A DNA stretch of 64,000 bases, taken from assembly GCA_003550325.1 (NCBI GenBank), contig QKWP01000142.1, forward strand, positions 292,191-356,190, given 5' to 3'. A program made the translations under genes and the position numbers. The DNA comes from Gigaspora rosea. Taxonomy: Eukaryota > Glomeromycota > Glomeromycetes > Diversisporales > Gigasporaceae. This document shows, piece after piece, positions 11,512 through 24,429 of this stretch. The notes below the pieces were generated by a model that saw nothing but the letters and a program-made list of their open reading frames with translations, was not told the DNA's origin and did not search any database. Position 1 is the first letter of the stretch. Each line of letters starts with the position of its first letter.

Positions 11512-12365
11512 GCGCCTTGCACCAAAATAATGCAAATTAAAAATATACTCAATTAAAAATTGATCGATTCTGATCCAGCTGACCATTATTCTGATGCATT
11601 CCGATGCATCCGAACCAGAATTTTGGACCCGCACACGGTGCACCCCGCACCAAAAATAAACGCCCTAAATAAAAAAAGGTATTTTATAGTAAACTTTTGC
11701 AAAAAAGTTTTTTGTTAGAGTGCAAAAAATACATAAGCAAAATTGTGAGCTAAAAGCAATTTTTAAAATATACTATTTTTTTTTTAATTTCACATTACAT
11801 CTAATTCTACAATATGATTGGTTTATCAGGTGAATGAATACAATTAAATATGCCAAATTAGAATCCTTAAAATATTATATTACTTAAATTGTACTGATTA
11901 ATTATAACTTATTACACTAAGTAAACTTGATTAGTATTAAAAAATACATCAAATCAGTATATTTTATCTTACTTGTCTTAAAATATGAAAAAGGATACTT
12001 AATTTTAGAAATTTTTATCAATAATTCAAAATTTAGCATTTTTATTTCAATTTTAAAAATAATAAAATACAATATATGCTAAACTAATTTACCAATTGCA
12101 AAAAGTTAAAAACAATTCATATATAATTTTAAAATAAAATAATTAAAATAGCTATAATGTAACAAGCCTTATGAACTTAAATTTTTATTAAGCAAAACTA
12201 ATAAAAAAAATTTTTTAAATTTAAAATTTTTTAAAAAATTATAAATTTATTTTTTATAAGCAACCTCAAATTTTTTATAAATATTAAGCAAATTAAAGTA
12301 GGTTTAAATAGTATATAATCATATTTTTTATTTAAAAAAAGAGTTAATATATATATACCTGAAGG

Positions 12366-12610
12366 CAGTGTTGTCACTTGGACGTGTCTATACTATGTTT
12401 TTTGTCCAACGTCCAAGATTGTTCAAAATCATCCAAGCCTATGTTCCATGTTTAACTAATCAATAAAGTAATTTAAAAAAATAGATAATTATATATTTTT
12501 TAGGTGCTGGACTCATTAGTGAAAAAATTAAAATAGATTATTTTAATAAAATTTTAAGTAATTTTAATTTGAAAAAATGTCCAAAATGTCCAAAAAACGT
12601 CCAAGTGACA
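12366..12610. mobile_element. MITE, CAGTG...TTGTCACTTGGACGT ends
   Basis: The left end CAGTGTTGTCACTTGGACG pairs with the right end ACGTCCAAGTGACAA, so the right terminus is slightly degenerate. AAGG lies on both sides. Block C reads across at about 52,107. The interior repeats CAAAATGTCCAAAA-like words. No coding capacity. Confidence 0.65.
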
Positions 12611-13214
12611 AAGGTATATATATCTGCATCATGTGATCTATAGATTGCTACCAAAATTTAAGATTGGATATAATATTACACAATCAGAAAAATTCAAAAC
12701 AAATGTTCGTTTGACAAAAATCACTCATTTTGCAAGAAATTGCATATTAAACCACCTTCTGTACATTAATAAAAAGATTTCTTTGAGCAATTTTACTATA
12801 AAACAGCCTAAACCCAAATTCTAACGTAATTCTACCCTAACCCTAACTAATATAAACAATATTGGCATTACTATTTTGTATGTATAATCAAAATAATGGG
12901 TACAAAAAATTTAATGTACCCTATGGGTATATTTATATTAATTTTTAAAAAAGTTATATAATATTTTTATTTTTAACAAAAAAGATCAGATATGAAATAT
13001 AAAATTTAAGCAGGCAAATTTGCCTCTTAACTGGACAGTTTAAGGGATAATAATTTTGACTATATCATATGCTATTATGTCATCTACAAATATATTTAGT
13101 TGGATAGATTTTGGTGGCATAGCCACCATATGATTATATGCTAGTTAATCATATAATGATAGTTTTTTTAAGATATTTAAAAGTTTTTTGCTAATAATAT
13201 AAATTTTATTAAAT

Positions 13215-13405
13215 ATGAACATGTTTATAAACTTTGAACTGAACATTAAACTGAACTTTTGTTATATTTGAATTCAGTTTAAATTCAAAAAATTATAAAG
13301 TTCATGTTTAGTTCAAACTCAAAATTAGCATTCCATATTTAGTTCAGGTTCAATTAAACTGAACTGAGCTTTTTTGAATGTGAACTGAACTTTGAAAGCC
13401 TAATT
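13215..13405. repeat. GAACTGAAC-motif cluster
   Basis: A cluster of GAACTGAAC and its complement GTTCAGTTC-like words, with a pseudo-symmetric start AAACTTTGAACTGAAC and end GAACTGAACTTTGAAA. The same cluster sits at about 53,030-53,405 in block C, where part of it has been tandemly duplicated. It is probably an old MITE. Confidence 0.5.
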
Positions 13406-13950
13406 CTATCTAAAATCAGATAGCAAATGATTAATTTTTGAAATCCTAATATAATCACTACTATGTAGTTATGTGCCATATGAAAATTGTAATAGTATTT
13501 ATTAATACAACTCAAATATAATAATGCAATACACCCTCTAACATTCATTACTTTAATTGTTAACCATAAACTGCTATAAAAATTCAAATTTTTGTATAAA
13601 CCAAATCTTTATTTAAGCTTAAAAACTAAATTTTATTTAAATACACCCGATAAAAATACTTATAAAAACTAATAAATGACAACAAAATTTAAATACAAAA
13701 TTTTAATTTTTTTTTATACAGTATAGCAATGAAAGCTAATATTTTATTTAAATATGTATAATAATATTGATATTTTATGTTCTATTAGTTACCCATTTGA
13801 TCTTTCGCATCACAAAATTTACTTAGCGTATGTGCTAATTTTAGTGATCTAAATCTGGGACTTTAAAAAAGGCCAATTTTACATAATCTAAAAACTAATA
13901 AAGTAAATATTTCGAACTATAAACTCAATATAATGCTTGTTTCAGTAATT

Positions 13951-15287
13951 TCAATAATTAGGAAGTTCAATGGATTCAACAGGTCTGCTTACTAAATATA
14001 AAATATAAAATTAATTCAAGAAAAAACATATATAAACCATTTTTTTAAATAGATACCTTTAACTATATTCGATATTTTTTGCGTGTTAACCATTTTACTA
14101 GTGTACATAAAATCTGGATGTTTTGGTAAATTAATTGGTAATTTTTCAGCTATTTTATCAGCATCTAAGAATTGTTTTTTAATTTCATATCATTTGGAAT
14201 TTCCATGCATTCAATCCATACTTTAAGTGCATCACAAACCTGCGAAGCACAAGGTCGATCTTTTGGATCAGAATTCATGCATTGCTTAGCCAATTTAATA
14301 TAGCATTCTGGAGTTCCTGGTGCAAACTCTGGTCGTAATCCAATGCAAATTTTTACAGCAAGATCTTCATTAAATTGATAACCATCAAAGGGTCTTTGGC
14401 CAGTTGAAATCTCTGACATGATGACTCCAAAGCCATAAATATCTGCATCTAGTGTAAACTTTTGACCTGATAAAACCTCTGGAGCCACGTAAGGCATGAC
14501 GCCATAAATACAACCCTCTGAATCACTTTCATTATATTTTTTAGATAACCCCATATCCGAGATGTAAGATTCCATATTTTCGTTGAGTCCTTTATGTTGT
14601 AAAATATTACCACTATGAAAATCTGCATGAATATAGCCTGTATCGTGAATTTGAAGTAGATCCTCTGAAATATCCAATAGTAGTTTTAATTTAGTTTGCC
14701 AGTTAAGGTCACGAAAATTTGATCTTAAAAACTTATAAAGATTTCCGCTGTTGGCATATTGAAATACCATCATATATTCATTCGTTTCTGTATTTTGAGT
14801 TAACCCATATATTTTGAGCTTACTACCAACTAACATGCATTTCATATGGTTTTTGAACTTAACGAATTCATAAAAATGAATTAATACAACTATTTGTTTA
14901 ATAACAATAACAAATTTAACTTACTTCTTTCAAAGAAGAATCTGATAGGGTCTTGAGTGCAACGGCACTAGATGGTTCACGAGATCTTACATAGTAATAG
15001 TCGTCTGTTCTCTCAATTTTTCGTATACCATCCGACCAAGTTGCAAAGTATACACAGCCAAATCCACCTTCACCAATTTTATCAGTGATGCTTAATTTAT
15101 CAAATGGAATCCATTCAATAACATTCTCATATTTAGAAGTTTTAAGTTGAAACTCCTTTATACAACAGTCAACATATTTATTTCCACATGTCCATTTTCG
15201 AATCATTATTTCAGGATCACACGTAATGCACCAAGATTCATGCGTGTTACAATTATTACAATGCTTACATTTTCCATATTTGAATCC
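13951..15287 (-). CDS. TKL-like protein kinase, three exons, C-terminal frameshift
   Basis: Exon 1 (about 15,287-14,925) encodes a cysteine-rich start (CKHCNNC...WCITC, then TCGNKYVDCC) and the N-lobe with GEGGFGCVY and the VALK lysine strand. The intron 14,924-14,858 (67 bp) is GTAAGT...AAG. Exon 2 (14,857-14,057) begins FKNHMKCM and holds the catalytic loop IHADFHSGN (the usual HRD arginine is Ala), DMG instead of DFG, PYVAPEV and the C-lobe. A donor GTATCT at 14,056-14,051 would join exon 3 (13,991-13,951), which ends in LPNY and a stop. One base is missing near 14,188 relative to block C, so exon 2 stops early at 14,165, after the kinase domain. A further upstream donor (15,368-15,363) is conserved. 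Whether it is active without the Arg of HRD is unknown. The Sel1 gene lies upstream. Confidence 0.8.
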
Positions 15288-15524
15288 CTTTTTTGTTATA
15301 TAATGATATATTGTTTATTTTACACATTTAGATAATCTTTAATTTCAATACAAATAATTTTTACTTACCGGCTAATTAGTTATTAATTAATAAATAAATA
15401 ATTTATGACAAATTACTGATTTTAAATTAGATCAGATCGAATATGTGTATTTTTATACTCACCTAAATTAATGCGAATAAAAATAATTAATAGTAAATAA
15501 ACATGAACTTGAATAGCTTATTTT

Positions 15525-15914
15525 AATTACTTAGTTTAATTATTCATCAACATATTTGATATTAATTTAACACATTTAACTAGTAATCAATATTTTATAC
15601 TTACTCACTATACAAGTAATTTAAAACTATTACTTAAGAATAAATTGTTAAATTTAAATCTTAATAATTATTCTTATTCTTACTCCCTAATTATTATAGT
15701 AAATAGTTGTGATTTTTTAATTACTTAGTTTAATTATTCATCAACATATTTGATATTAATTTAACACATTTAACTAGTAATCAATATTTTATACTTACTC
15801 ACTATACAAGTAATTTAAAACTATTACTTAAGAATAAATTGTTAAATTTAAATCTTAATAATTATTCTTATTCTTACTCCCTAATTATTATAGTAAATAG
15901 TTGTGATTTTTAAT
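15525..15914. repeat. 195-bp tandem duplication specific to block B
   Basis: 15,525-15,719 is repeated almost exactly at 15,720-15,914; block C has one copy (about 58,600-58,790). The second copy overlaps the 3' end of the Sel1 reading frame. Confidence 0.85.
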
Positions 15915-16352
15915 TTTTAAATAAAAATTAATAAATAAATAAATAACCCACTTGTAAATCCAATGTACGAATTTGGCATCATCTTTTTTTACACCAATTC
16001 CGTATCTATAACAAACGGCTGTTTTAAAAATTCCCATAAAATTATCAGACTCAGCCGATTTTAGATAATATTCAAATGCCTTTTCCTTATCGATTTTAAC
16101 CCCAATTCCTAAATAATAACAATGGCCAACATAATACATTCCATCAGAATTATTCATATTTGCTGACGTTTGATAATAAGTAAACGCTTTTTTTTCATTT
16201 TTCTCAATTTCAATCCCATATTCATAACAGTAACCAAGCCAGAATGTTCTTTCTGGATTATTCTTATTCGCAAATTCTTGACTATCATCAATATTCAGTC
16301 TACTAAAATCATTAGTATGAACAACTTTGCTTAGACCAACTTCTTTTGACAT
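15888..16352 (-). CDS. Sel1-repeat protein, short
   Basis: A 154-codon frame from an ATG at 16,352-16,350. After a 40-residue N-terminal segment (VGLSK, then DDSQEFANK) come three Sel1-type repeats of 36 residues: LGYCYEYGIEIEKNEKKAF, VGHCYYLGIGVKIDKEKAF and AVCYRYGIGVKKDDAK, each followed by the Y-Y-x-x-S-A helix. Sel1 repeats are helix-turn-helix scaffolds for protein-protein contacts; in these fungi they often accompany kinases. The frame ends in a hydrophobic, translated-repeat-like tail (YLFINFYLKIK) after HWIYKWV, so the true C-terminus may be at an undetected splice site near 15,945. The kinase gene follows downstream on the same strand. Block C has a near-identical copy. Confidence 0.75.
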   Translation of the reverse strand: MSKEVGLSKVVHTNDFSRLNIDDSQEFANKNNPERTFWLGYCYEYGIEIEKNEKKAFTYYQTSANMNNSDGMYYVGHCYYLGIGVKIDKEKAFEYYLKSAESDNFMGIFKTAVCYRYGIGVKKDDAKFVHWIYKWVIYLFINFYLKIKNHNYLL

Positions 16353-16525
16353 TTTAGATACAAAACGAATTATGTTACAAGAAAATTTAGTAGCCTACAT
16401 AATACTAAATTAAGGTTTATGCAAACTGTAGCCTTCTGCATACATGTGTTACATTTGTCAATGAAAAATATGATGAATTCAAACAAAATTAACAAAAATG
16501 TATCACATTTGTTACGCAGTAAATA

Positions 16526-19510
16526 ATATAGTGAATTCTTGTAAACAACATTCGAAAATTTTATTATAACAGTTTGTTTTAAGTAATTAACTAAAGCTGT
16601 TAAAATTAGCCTATATATTTCAAGATAGATGATAAACTAGATAAGAGGACGAACTATGTGACAAACTGTTCAAACTGTTAAAAGAGGTCAGAAAATTTGA
16701 AATATAAATAATGCACGCACCTAAATCTAAACATGAATTGATGGATAACGCTTATGTCTTTTTGAACTCATTTATGTATATCTGATTAAACTAATAATTC
16801 TAAATTCATTGCTATTACATATCAGAATAATACACTACATAAACATGCCAAGCAAAACTGCCAACAGCTCAGATATTTTTATTACTACGTATCAAATCTT
16901 TAAATATTGAATATTAAATGGTTTTCACTTTACTACGTACACAAACAACATAAATATAATAATAATCTCAATTTATGTGCAACTTTAAAAAATATATGCA
17001 CAAATATGGTCATTTATAACTTTTTGATTTCGATTGTTTTTTATTTTAACTTTTTTTTTTGATTACTGTAATTTATTTAAATTGGATTTTTAAATTTAAA
17101 TTTGTTTATTTTCTGCTTTTTTTTCACTTTTATAAGACTCATAAATACATGTTTCCGTAAATTTATAAGAATATAACAAGTCATGCACCTTTTCATGAGC
17201 TGGGAGTTCTATTAAAACTTTTACATGCGTATTAGACAGTCAAGTTTATGATAAGGTGTAGCAAGAGTAGTGTTACGGGTGAAATAGTTACTAATAAAGA
17301 TTATGCGTTAAAACTGACGACTATGACCCTACTACTGAAGTTTATTCTACATTAATGAGTTCATTGGTACTATATTTTAAGCCTGCAACAGACCACCACC
17401 GTTGGATCGTTGATAAAATTGATGATTTAATGGTTTGCTGTCCCATTACTACAGCCATAACTTGTTTTTACAATTTTGGACTCTTTGCGTGATTACAGGA
17501 TATAGTTGTTAGGTAAACTCTTTTTTGCATAATGATGAAGGATGAAACCTAAAACTGTCAAAAGATGAAAGACGAATCCCTGGTAAACTTAAATTTCTGA
17601 TAAAAGATGAAATTTAAAATTGGATATAACGAATGTGAAGCCTAATAAAAGCCAAGACGGATCGAACCGATGATCAAGTCCATAGTGTTTTGCCATACAT
17701 CGTGCGGGAAGTTTTGGAAAAGAAATAGTACTCTGCAGCGTCTGAGATTTATAGTCTCGGAATTATAATGATTGAAATTTCGATGGATATGTATGCATTT
17801 GATGGTAATTAGTTTGATAATGAGCTTGCAGCAGAGATTTGTTTAGGAAAATGACCCGAATTCAACGAGAGAATATTGAGAAATTACAATAATTTAGTTA
17901 AATGGTGTTTGAATGCGGATCCAAGAAGAAGACCGACATCATCAACGATATCTGTTATTGTTATATTAAAAATTGGCTTGATGAGATGAATAGGCGATTG
18001 TACAAATCGATTTTTAGCAAGTATAATTATGCCTAACAAAGTATGAAATAACGTGCTCATATCATATTGTATTTTGATTTAGAAATCATTTAACATTCAT
18101 ACAATGGGACAACAATCAGGTAATTGTATAGGTGAGCGATGATTTTCAAAAATAAATATTTCATTATTCGATGCTCTCAAAGTTGTAAATTACTTGTTTA
18201 CCTTCATGACCCCGTAGAATCTAATAATATTTGGACGACAACCAACTCTATGTAATACTAAGCTTTTATTATACCAGGAAGTAATTCGAATTTTAACATA
18301 ACAAATGCCTCATTAATAAAAACCTTAATAACCGTCAAAATTTGGTATAACATAAAATTAAGCTTAATAAACAAAAATTTGGTACAGTATCAATCAATCA
18401 ATAGCAAGATGTCAAGTTACAAACATTTTTAAGGCTTTAATAGTGTAGATGTTTAATATAACGTTCTTTCTCGGTCGTTTGCCGTAGTCTTTTCAGTATA
18501 TAAATACACCACTTCCCAATATTTCATCACACTTATTTAATTAATATGATTTGGTGTGCACAATATGTATATAAAATGGTGAATTTTGGTTTATGCTGAA
18601 AAATAAGCATAAGTAATTCACAAAATAACAAAATAACAATGTAATTATATTATAAGCAATATATTATTAATTAAAAAAATAAAATTTATTTTTGTGACCT
18701 GATACTTTCATTAACATCTACTTAAAATAATTCTGTAATTATGCATAAGTATTTATTTTTTGATTTGTTTCTATCTTTTTAATCCATATTAACTATTCAG
18801 ATAAGTAAATGTTTTATCGAATGTAGTTGATACACTGAAATATTTAGAGAAAATTTATAACCAAAAAACACGAATGTTCAAAATCCACATCAAAGCTCGT
18901 TATCAAGGAAAAAATTGAAAATTTTCCCGTGTAGATCATTTTGTGACATGGTAAAAATAAATCACAAAAATGTATCGCCATACAAAAACATTGAATTATA
19001 AGGTTGCGTTTGAATGTATGTACGTAGAGCGATGCTAGTATCGTGTCACCAAAACTTCAAAACCTAGAATCCAACTAAATAATAAGCAATTTCACCAAAC
19101 CAAACAAACTAATATTAGGAAATACGACACTACAGCTATAAATTGCCATCTCAAATTCTTTTCAAATAAAAATTATTTTAAGGAATTTTCTTTTAATCCT
19201 TTTTTCTTTAACCGCTTGAAAAAATTATTTATTTCTTTTTGGCCTTATGCATGAATCAGAAGTGATGGGGTCCAACGTATTATCACCAAAAGGGTATAAT
19301 TTGATCAAAAAAATTTTATATCAACGTTATCAGTAATGAACATTTTAATCCTAATTTAACCTTCCGCGTATTACGCGTGAGGAATCTGGAAAACTATTAT
19401 ATTCTGTTATTCACCTGTACATCGCATTTGTGAAACATATATACAGTATATATGAAATCTGTGCTAATTCATTAATCTATTCTATAAAAGAATCGATCAC
19501 TCGATTTTAA
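16526..19510 (+). repeat. Triplicated segment, B copy
   Basis: Third-level repeat shared with 335-3,050 and 59,399-62,375. It contains the decayed kinase lobe and otherwise no gene. Confidence 0.85.
17680..18025 (+). pseudogene. Decayed protein-kinase C-lobe, copy B
   Basis: Same relic as at 1,240, with PYIVREVLE, then DLYSLGIIMIEIS, then DNELAAEICLG, then LNADPRRRPTSS. It keeps IIMIEIS in frame, where copy A lost one base. Shared stops show a common dead ancestor. Confidence 0.75.
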
Positions 19511-19534
19511 TTCTTAAAATCAATTCTAAAAATC

Positions 19535-19760
19535 GATTATTGCGCTTTGCAAAAAGATGTAGCCTCTGCAGATCACAATGTCGTTGAAATCGGAGATTTT
19601 ATAGATTTTTTGAGATTTTAAGAATTAAACCGATTTCAAAGAAATAAAAACGCAACCAATCGAAAATATAAAGTAACAGACAATCTGGAATCTCAGTGAT
19701 TCTCAGCCATCATCATTAAAAAAATCACCGGGTCACAGCTTTTTGCAAAGCGCTATAATC
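19535..19760. mobile_element. MITE with GCGCTTTGCAAAAAG termini, B copy
   Basis: 19,535-19,560 (GATTATTGCGCTTTGCAA...) pairs with 19,735-19,760 with two mismatches; pairing continues loosely outward for about 20 more bases. The same element lies at 62,401-62,628. Copy A of the duplication ends exactly where this element's outer arm begins. Confidence 0.7.
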
Positions 19761-20217
19761 AATTCCTAGTTTAGAATTTCCCGGTATCACATAGCTTTAT
19801 GGTTAGCATTTGATTAGTTCGGATATATATTATTAGTAATTGTCACGATGTCTAAGTCGAGTAGGGAAAATTACTATCGAGGAGTGAGACGTAATTCTTT
19901 AACAATGCTCCAAGTATTATTTAGTTCTTTTATTATAAAGCTATTTTCATTTTGTGCAAATTTATTTCGTATTAGTTCTGCATAAGTCTTATTTTAAAAC
20001 TCATTAAATAAATGTTAGTTTATGACAAATTCTAAACATAAATCAAACGCACAATCAGAATTTAAAAAAAAGGACCTATACGAGACTAAAGCCAAATTTT
20101 AAAATTTTTTTCAGTTTTATAGAAAATTTAAGATGTTTAATCACATATTTTAAACCACATTACTGCATTAGTTTATGATACACATCGATAAAAAAAATAT
20201 AAATAAATAACGTCAAT

Positions 20218-23200
20218 ATGAATGAGTCATTAGAACTCAATTCAAATAATGCCAAAGCATTGAATGATCGTCAAATTTGAAGAATCACAACAGATTTTAA
20301 TAAATCATTAAAAATTAGACCAAATGATGCACAAGTACTGAAAAATCGTGGATTAATATTTATAAAGATGCACAAATACGAAGAATCAATTACAGACTTT
20401 AGTGCATCAATAAAAAATCAATTCCAATGATCCAGATGTATTATGCAATCGGAATTAGCCTATCAAATTCTAAGTAGATTTGATGAAGCCCTCGAAGATT
20501 TAAATAATTCATTAATTATTAAACCGAGTTATGCGGAAGCATTAAGTAATCGAGGATTATGAAGAATCTCTAGATGATTTAAATAAACCATTAAAAATTC
20601 GACTAAATGATGTTATTGCACTATGTATTCGTGGAATGGTATATCTAGAATTAAAAAGATTTGACAAATCATTTGCTTATTTAAATAAATCTTTAGAAAT
20701 CGAACCAAATAATGTGTTTACACTAGGTGTCGAAGTTTAACCCATGAAATAATGGGTAAGCATGAAGAATCGCGTGTAGACTTACATGAAACAATTACAA
20801 ATTTAAATAAATCAGATATTGAGTTTTCAAATGATAAATGAAATAAACCAAATAATCCTACTATATTAAATTCACTTGGATGAATTTTTCAAGAGACATG
20901 CGAATATGATGAATCACTGAAAGATTTAAAAAAAAATTATTAGAAATTGGGCCGAATGATTCTGCGGCGATGTGGCTACATGGGAGGACTTATCTAGAGA
21001 TGAGAAAATATAAAAAAAAAAACCTTACAGACTTCACTGTATCATTAGGAATTATGCCAAATAATGGTATAGCATTGAATGATCGAGGATTATGATGAAT
21101 CACGTTAATGAGTCATTAAAAATTGATCAAAATAATATTATAGCATTAATTAATCAAGGATAGGCATAACTTATGATGAACAAACATGAATATTCACTTA
21201 TGATTTTAATAAAGTACATATCATATAAAGATCAATCTGAATAATATTACATTGATAAGTAATCAAGCATTTATGTATAATTTTATGAGTGAATGCTTAA
21301 AAACACAAAATATCACTTATTAATCTTAATGAAACACTAAAAATTGACCAAATAGTGCTGAAATACTATGTATCAACTTTTGGGAAATGAAGACTCACTA
21401 GCTGATTTAAGTAAAGCTTTAGAAAATCGATTCAAAATATTTAAATATAATAATGCTATGTTTAATTAAAATAATGCTATGACTAAATTTGGCAAACTGT
21501 TATTGAATGGAGAATATATAAAGAACTGTTAGTGCAGTTAATGTTGTTAGCCGAAATTGTTTTATGCTTGTAGAAATATTTCGACATTTGATATTTAGGC
21601 TGCCGAAATGTCTAAATATTATCGAAATCCTAAATTATGTCGAAATGTCTAAATAATGTCGAAATGTCTAAATAATGTCGAAATGTCTAAATTAAGAATA
21701 TATATGAAAAACATATAGTAATAGGTTCGCTATCCAAACAAGCTCTAGCGTTCATACTTTATTTAACATAGGGCTTTGAATCGATTCTAAAAATTAGAAT
21801 CGATAATAGAATCCCCAAAATCGTTTTAGAATCGATGATCGAATCTTAAATATATTGTTATTTTTTGTTCCGATTTGCCAGACTAAGATTTAATCTGTTT
21901 TGTATTGTTAAATACCGTAGGTTATTTGATAATATATATTTATAAATAATATAATTTAAGTCAGCAATAATATATAAATTAAAAAATATATAAAATAAAA
22001 AATTGTAGAGAAAAAAGCAAATGCCAAAAAAACTCCTTTCTAAAATCAAATTATTCCAATCATAAAAGTAAAATTTATTAAATAATTTTTAAATTTAATA
22101 CCATTGCTACATTTTAATATTCTCTGTTTACAGACAAGTGTATAAAAAATATAAATAGTTGCGTTTGTTATTATTTAGCATTCTTCTATTAATTTATTGC
22201 TACATGGTTTATATATTTTCAACTTGTTATTTTTCAAAGCCTCTATATCTATCTGAAGTCACATCGTTGTAGCTTATTAAAAATTATAGTGCGAATTATG
22301 TTTTTTAAACCTTAAGCCCATTATTTTTAATAATAAACACAGCTTTATATTTTTTTGCATATGTATCTAAAAACAAGAGAAAATTTATTGAAAATTTAGA
22401 CATTTAAATATTTAATATAAAACGATTATATATTTAGAATCGATTCTAAATCTTAGAATCGATTTCAAAATATTTAATCATTTGTAAAAATGATTAAAAC
22501 GATTATACAGAAATGCGAATCGATTCTAATTCGATTAAAGATTATTATATTGTCAGTGATATTGTAAAATTGATACCATTTTTTAGCAATCAAGGTGAAA
22601 CAAAAGAAAGTAAGAGATTACATATGTATGAATTATTATTCCAAATCTATTGTCTGTTATCTGTTAACTGTATCCTATAGAAGCTAAATCTGAGTTTATT
22701 ACTGTTCTATAGCTACACAATATAGGCTTCTAGCACTATACTTTGAATAATTTTAAAAAGAATTAACAGTAAAAATCATTTATTATTAACAACAATACTA
22801 ATGCTACATACATATATACATATATAATGGTTTTATTGTTTATATTAATTTAGACATTTAATCATATCGTATTATATTTAGTCAACTATTTAGACATTTA
22901 GTCACATAGTATTTATTTAGTCAACTATTTAGACATTTGGTCAAATTTAGACTTTTGACATTTCGAAAAAAAAATAATGCCATGTCGAAATATATTTAGA
23001 CACTAATTGCCTAAATAGTTGACTAAATTAAGTATTTCGACTAACAACATTAAGTGCAGTTAAAGGAATTATCAGAACTATCGAAAACTAATATTAAAGC
23101 GTGTAATCTTGAACTTTAGAGCAAATGTAACGGATTATTTCGAAAATTTAAACGAGTTAATAGAAATTAAACCAAATGATATAATTGCATTTAATTTATG

Positions 23201-24330
23201 TGAATGTGTATATCAATATGTGAAAGATTACGATGACTCCCTTGTAAATTTAAATAGATCTTTAGCAAACAATGCCACAACTCTTAATTTCATGGCACAA
23301 CTTATAAAATAGTGGGCATGCACGAATATTCACTCGCAGACTTTAACAGATTCTTAGAATTTAAACCGAACGACGAGATATCATTATTAAATCTAGGATT
23401 TGCTTATCTAAAAAATGGGTTATTACAAAGGTTCACTCAAAGTCGCTAATAAATTATTGGAAAATAGGGCTAAAAAATATTATGGCTTTGCAACTTCGTA
23501 GAATTACTTAAAATTTTATGTGAAAATATAAAGAATCACTTGAAGACTTAGATGAAATTACTTAAAATCAACCCGGAAGATGTTTCATTCTACAAGAGGT
23601 GGCTAAGTACAAAAATCGCTTAAGATTTAAGTAAATCATTAAAACTCATATCAAATAATGCGAAACGTTGAGTTTCCGTGGATTAGTTTATCAGAAAATG
23701 GATAAATTTGAAGATTCACTTGAAAATTTAAATGACTCGTTAAAAATCCATTCGAATAAAGTTGAGGATCACTTTAAAAATTAAATGGTTCATTAGAATT
23801 AAGCATTCGTGGATCAACTTACAGGATAATGGGTAGATATGAAGAAGATTTAAGAAAGTCATTGAAAATTAATCCAAATAAATCTATAACATTAGATCAT
23901 CATGGATTGTCTTATCAAGACATGGAAAAGTATGAAGGCTCATTTGAAAATTTAACTAGATCATTAAAAATGAACCAAACTCACTGTGAAACATTGAACA
24001 ATCGTGCAATAACTTATCTTAGGATGGGTAAATATGAAAAAAAAACTTAAATATCTAAATAAAGCATTAGAAATAAAGCTTAATAGTGAGATGACATTAA
24101 ATGATCGTGGAGTGACTTATCATGTTATGACAAGAAATGAAGAATTACTAGGTTTAAATAAATCGTTAAAATAAGACTGAATAGTATTATAACATTAAGT
24201 AATCGTGGATTGACTAACTAATCTATGGGAAGATATGATGAATCAATTAAAGATTTAAATGATGCTTTGGAAATTAAATCAAGCAATACAAAAATAATAA
24301 ATAGGTATGAAATATTTCTATAAAGTTTGG
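20218..24330 (+). pseudogene. TPR-repeat gene relic, split by a hAT-like element
   Basis: From the ATG at 20,218 the sequence encodes many 34-residue tetratricopeptide units of the type LNRSLKINPNNAxALxNRGLxYxxMxKYEESLxD, but frameshifts and stops break it every few repeats. Intelligible pieces include NDAQVLKNRGLIFIKMHKYE (about 20,315), FDEALEDLNNSLIIKPSYAE (about 20,480), the frame 23,109-23,312, and 23,829-24,050 (YEEDLRKSLKINPNKS, then GLSYQDMEKYEGSFENL). A 1.5-kb element at 21,539-23,052 interrupts it. The 3' end runs into a kinase N-lobe relic, so the ancestor may have been a TPR-kinase fusion. The first 230 bases recur at 63,088-63,318. Confidence 0.8.
21539..23052. mobile_element. 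hAT-like non-autonomous element, 8-bp duplication
   Basis: AGTGCAGT at 21,531-21,538 and 23,053-23,060 flanks the ends TAATGTTGTTAGCCGAAAT and ATTTCGACTAACAACATTA. Subterminal arrays of TGTCGAAATGTCTAAAT (four near 21,610-21,690) and their inverted relatives near 22,850-23,010 resemble transposase-binding arrays. The interior holds clusters of GAATCGATTC words (21,780-21,840 and 22,435-22,530), suggesting a nested older element. No transposase is recognised. An 8-bp duplication and subterminal repeats are typical of hAT elements. Confidence 0.8.
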
Positions 24331-24429
24331 AACTTGTGCAATGTAGAATGTAAAACAATTATGTGAACCTTATACAGTATAATAAACTTGGCATAATGAA
24401 ACGATTAAGTGGATAACTTGATTTAAGAA

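Larger units (their letters stand above)
9391..11665. mobile_element. 2.3-kb block-B-specific insertion carrying an LRR relic
   Basis: Block C reads straight through at about 43,435. In block B the flanking TAAATAA occurs at 9,384-9,390 and 11,666-11,672. Near the two ends lie GC-rich boxes of GCACCCCGCACC type, including a 25-bp near-palindrome at 9,410-9,434. The insert carries an F-box/LRR relic, a nested MITE with a 10-bp duplication, a cluster of AACACGTTAACGTG-like motifs (10,785-10,930) and a CAATACAATAG repeat (about 11,005-11,050). The mechanism is unknown; a gene-capturing DNA transposon is one possibility. Confidence 0.6.
5140..20600 (+). repeat. Segmental duplication block B
   Basis: Aligns collinearly with about 41,240-63,318 in direct orientation, interrupted by block-specific insertions. 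Shared landmarks in order: 5,160/41,264 (TTCACATTTTTCTGC-like start), 6,670/42,120, 8,100/42,690, 9,320/43,380, 11,830/51,240, 12,640/52,130, kinase 14,000/54,000, Sel1 16,000/58,850, decayed kinase 17,700/60,600, TPR relic 20,218/63,088. Divergence is low, with single-base indels and MITE gains, so the duplication is recent relative to TE turnover. Confidence 0.85.
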
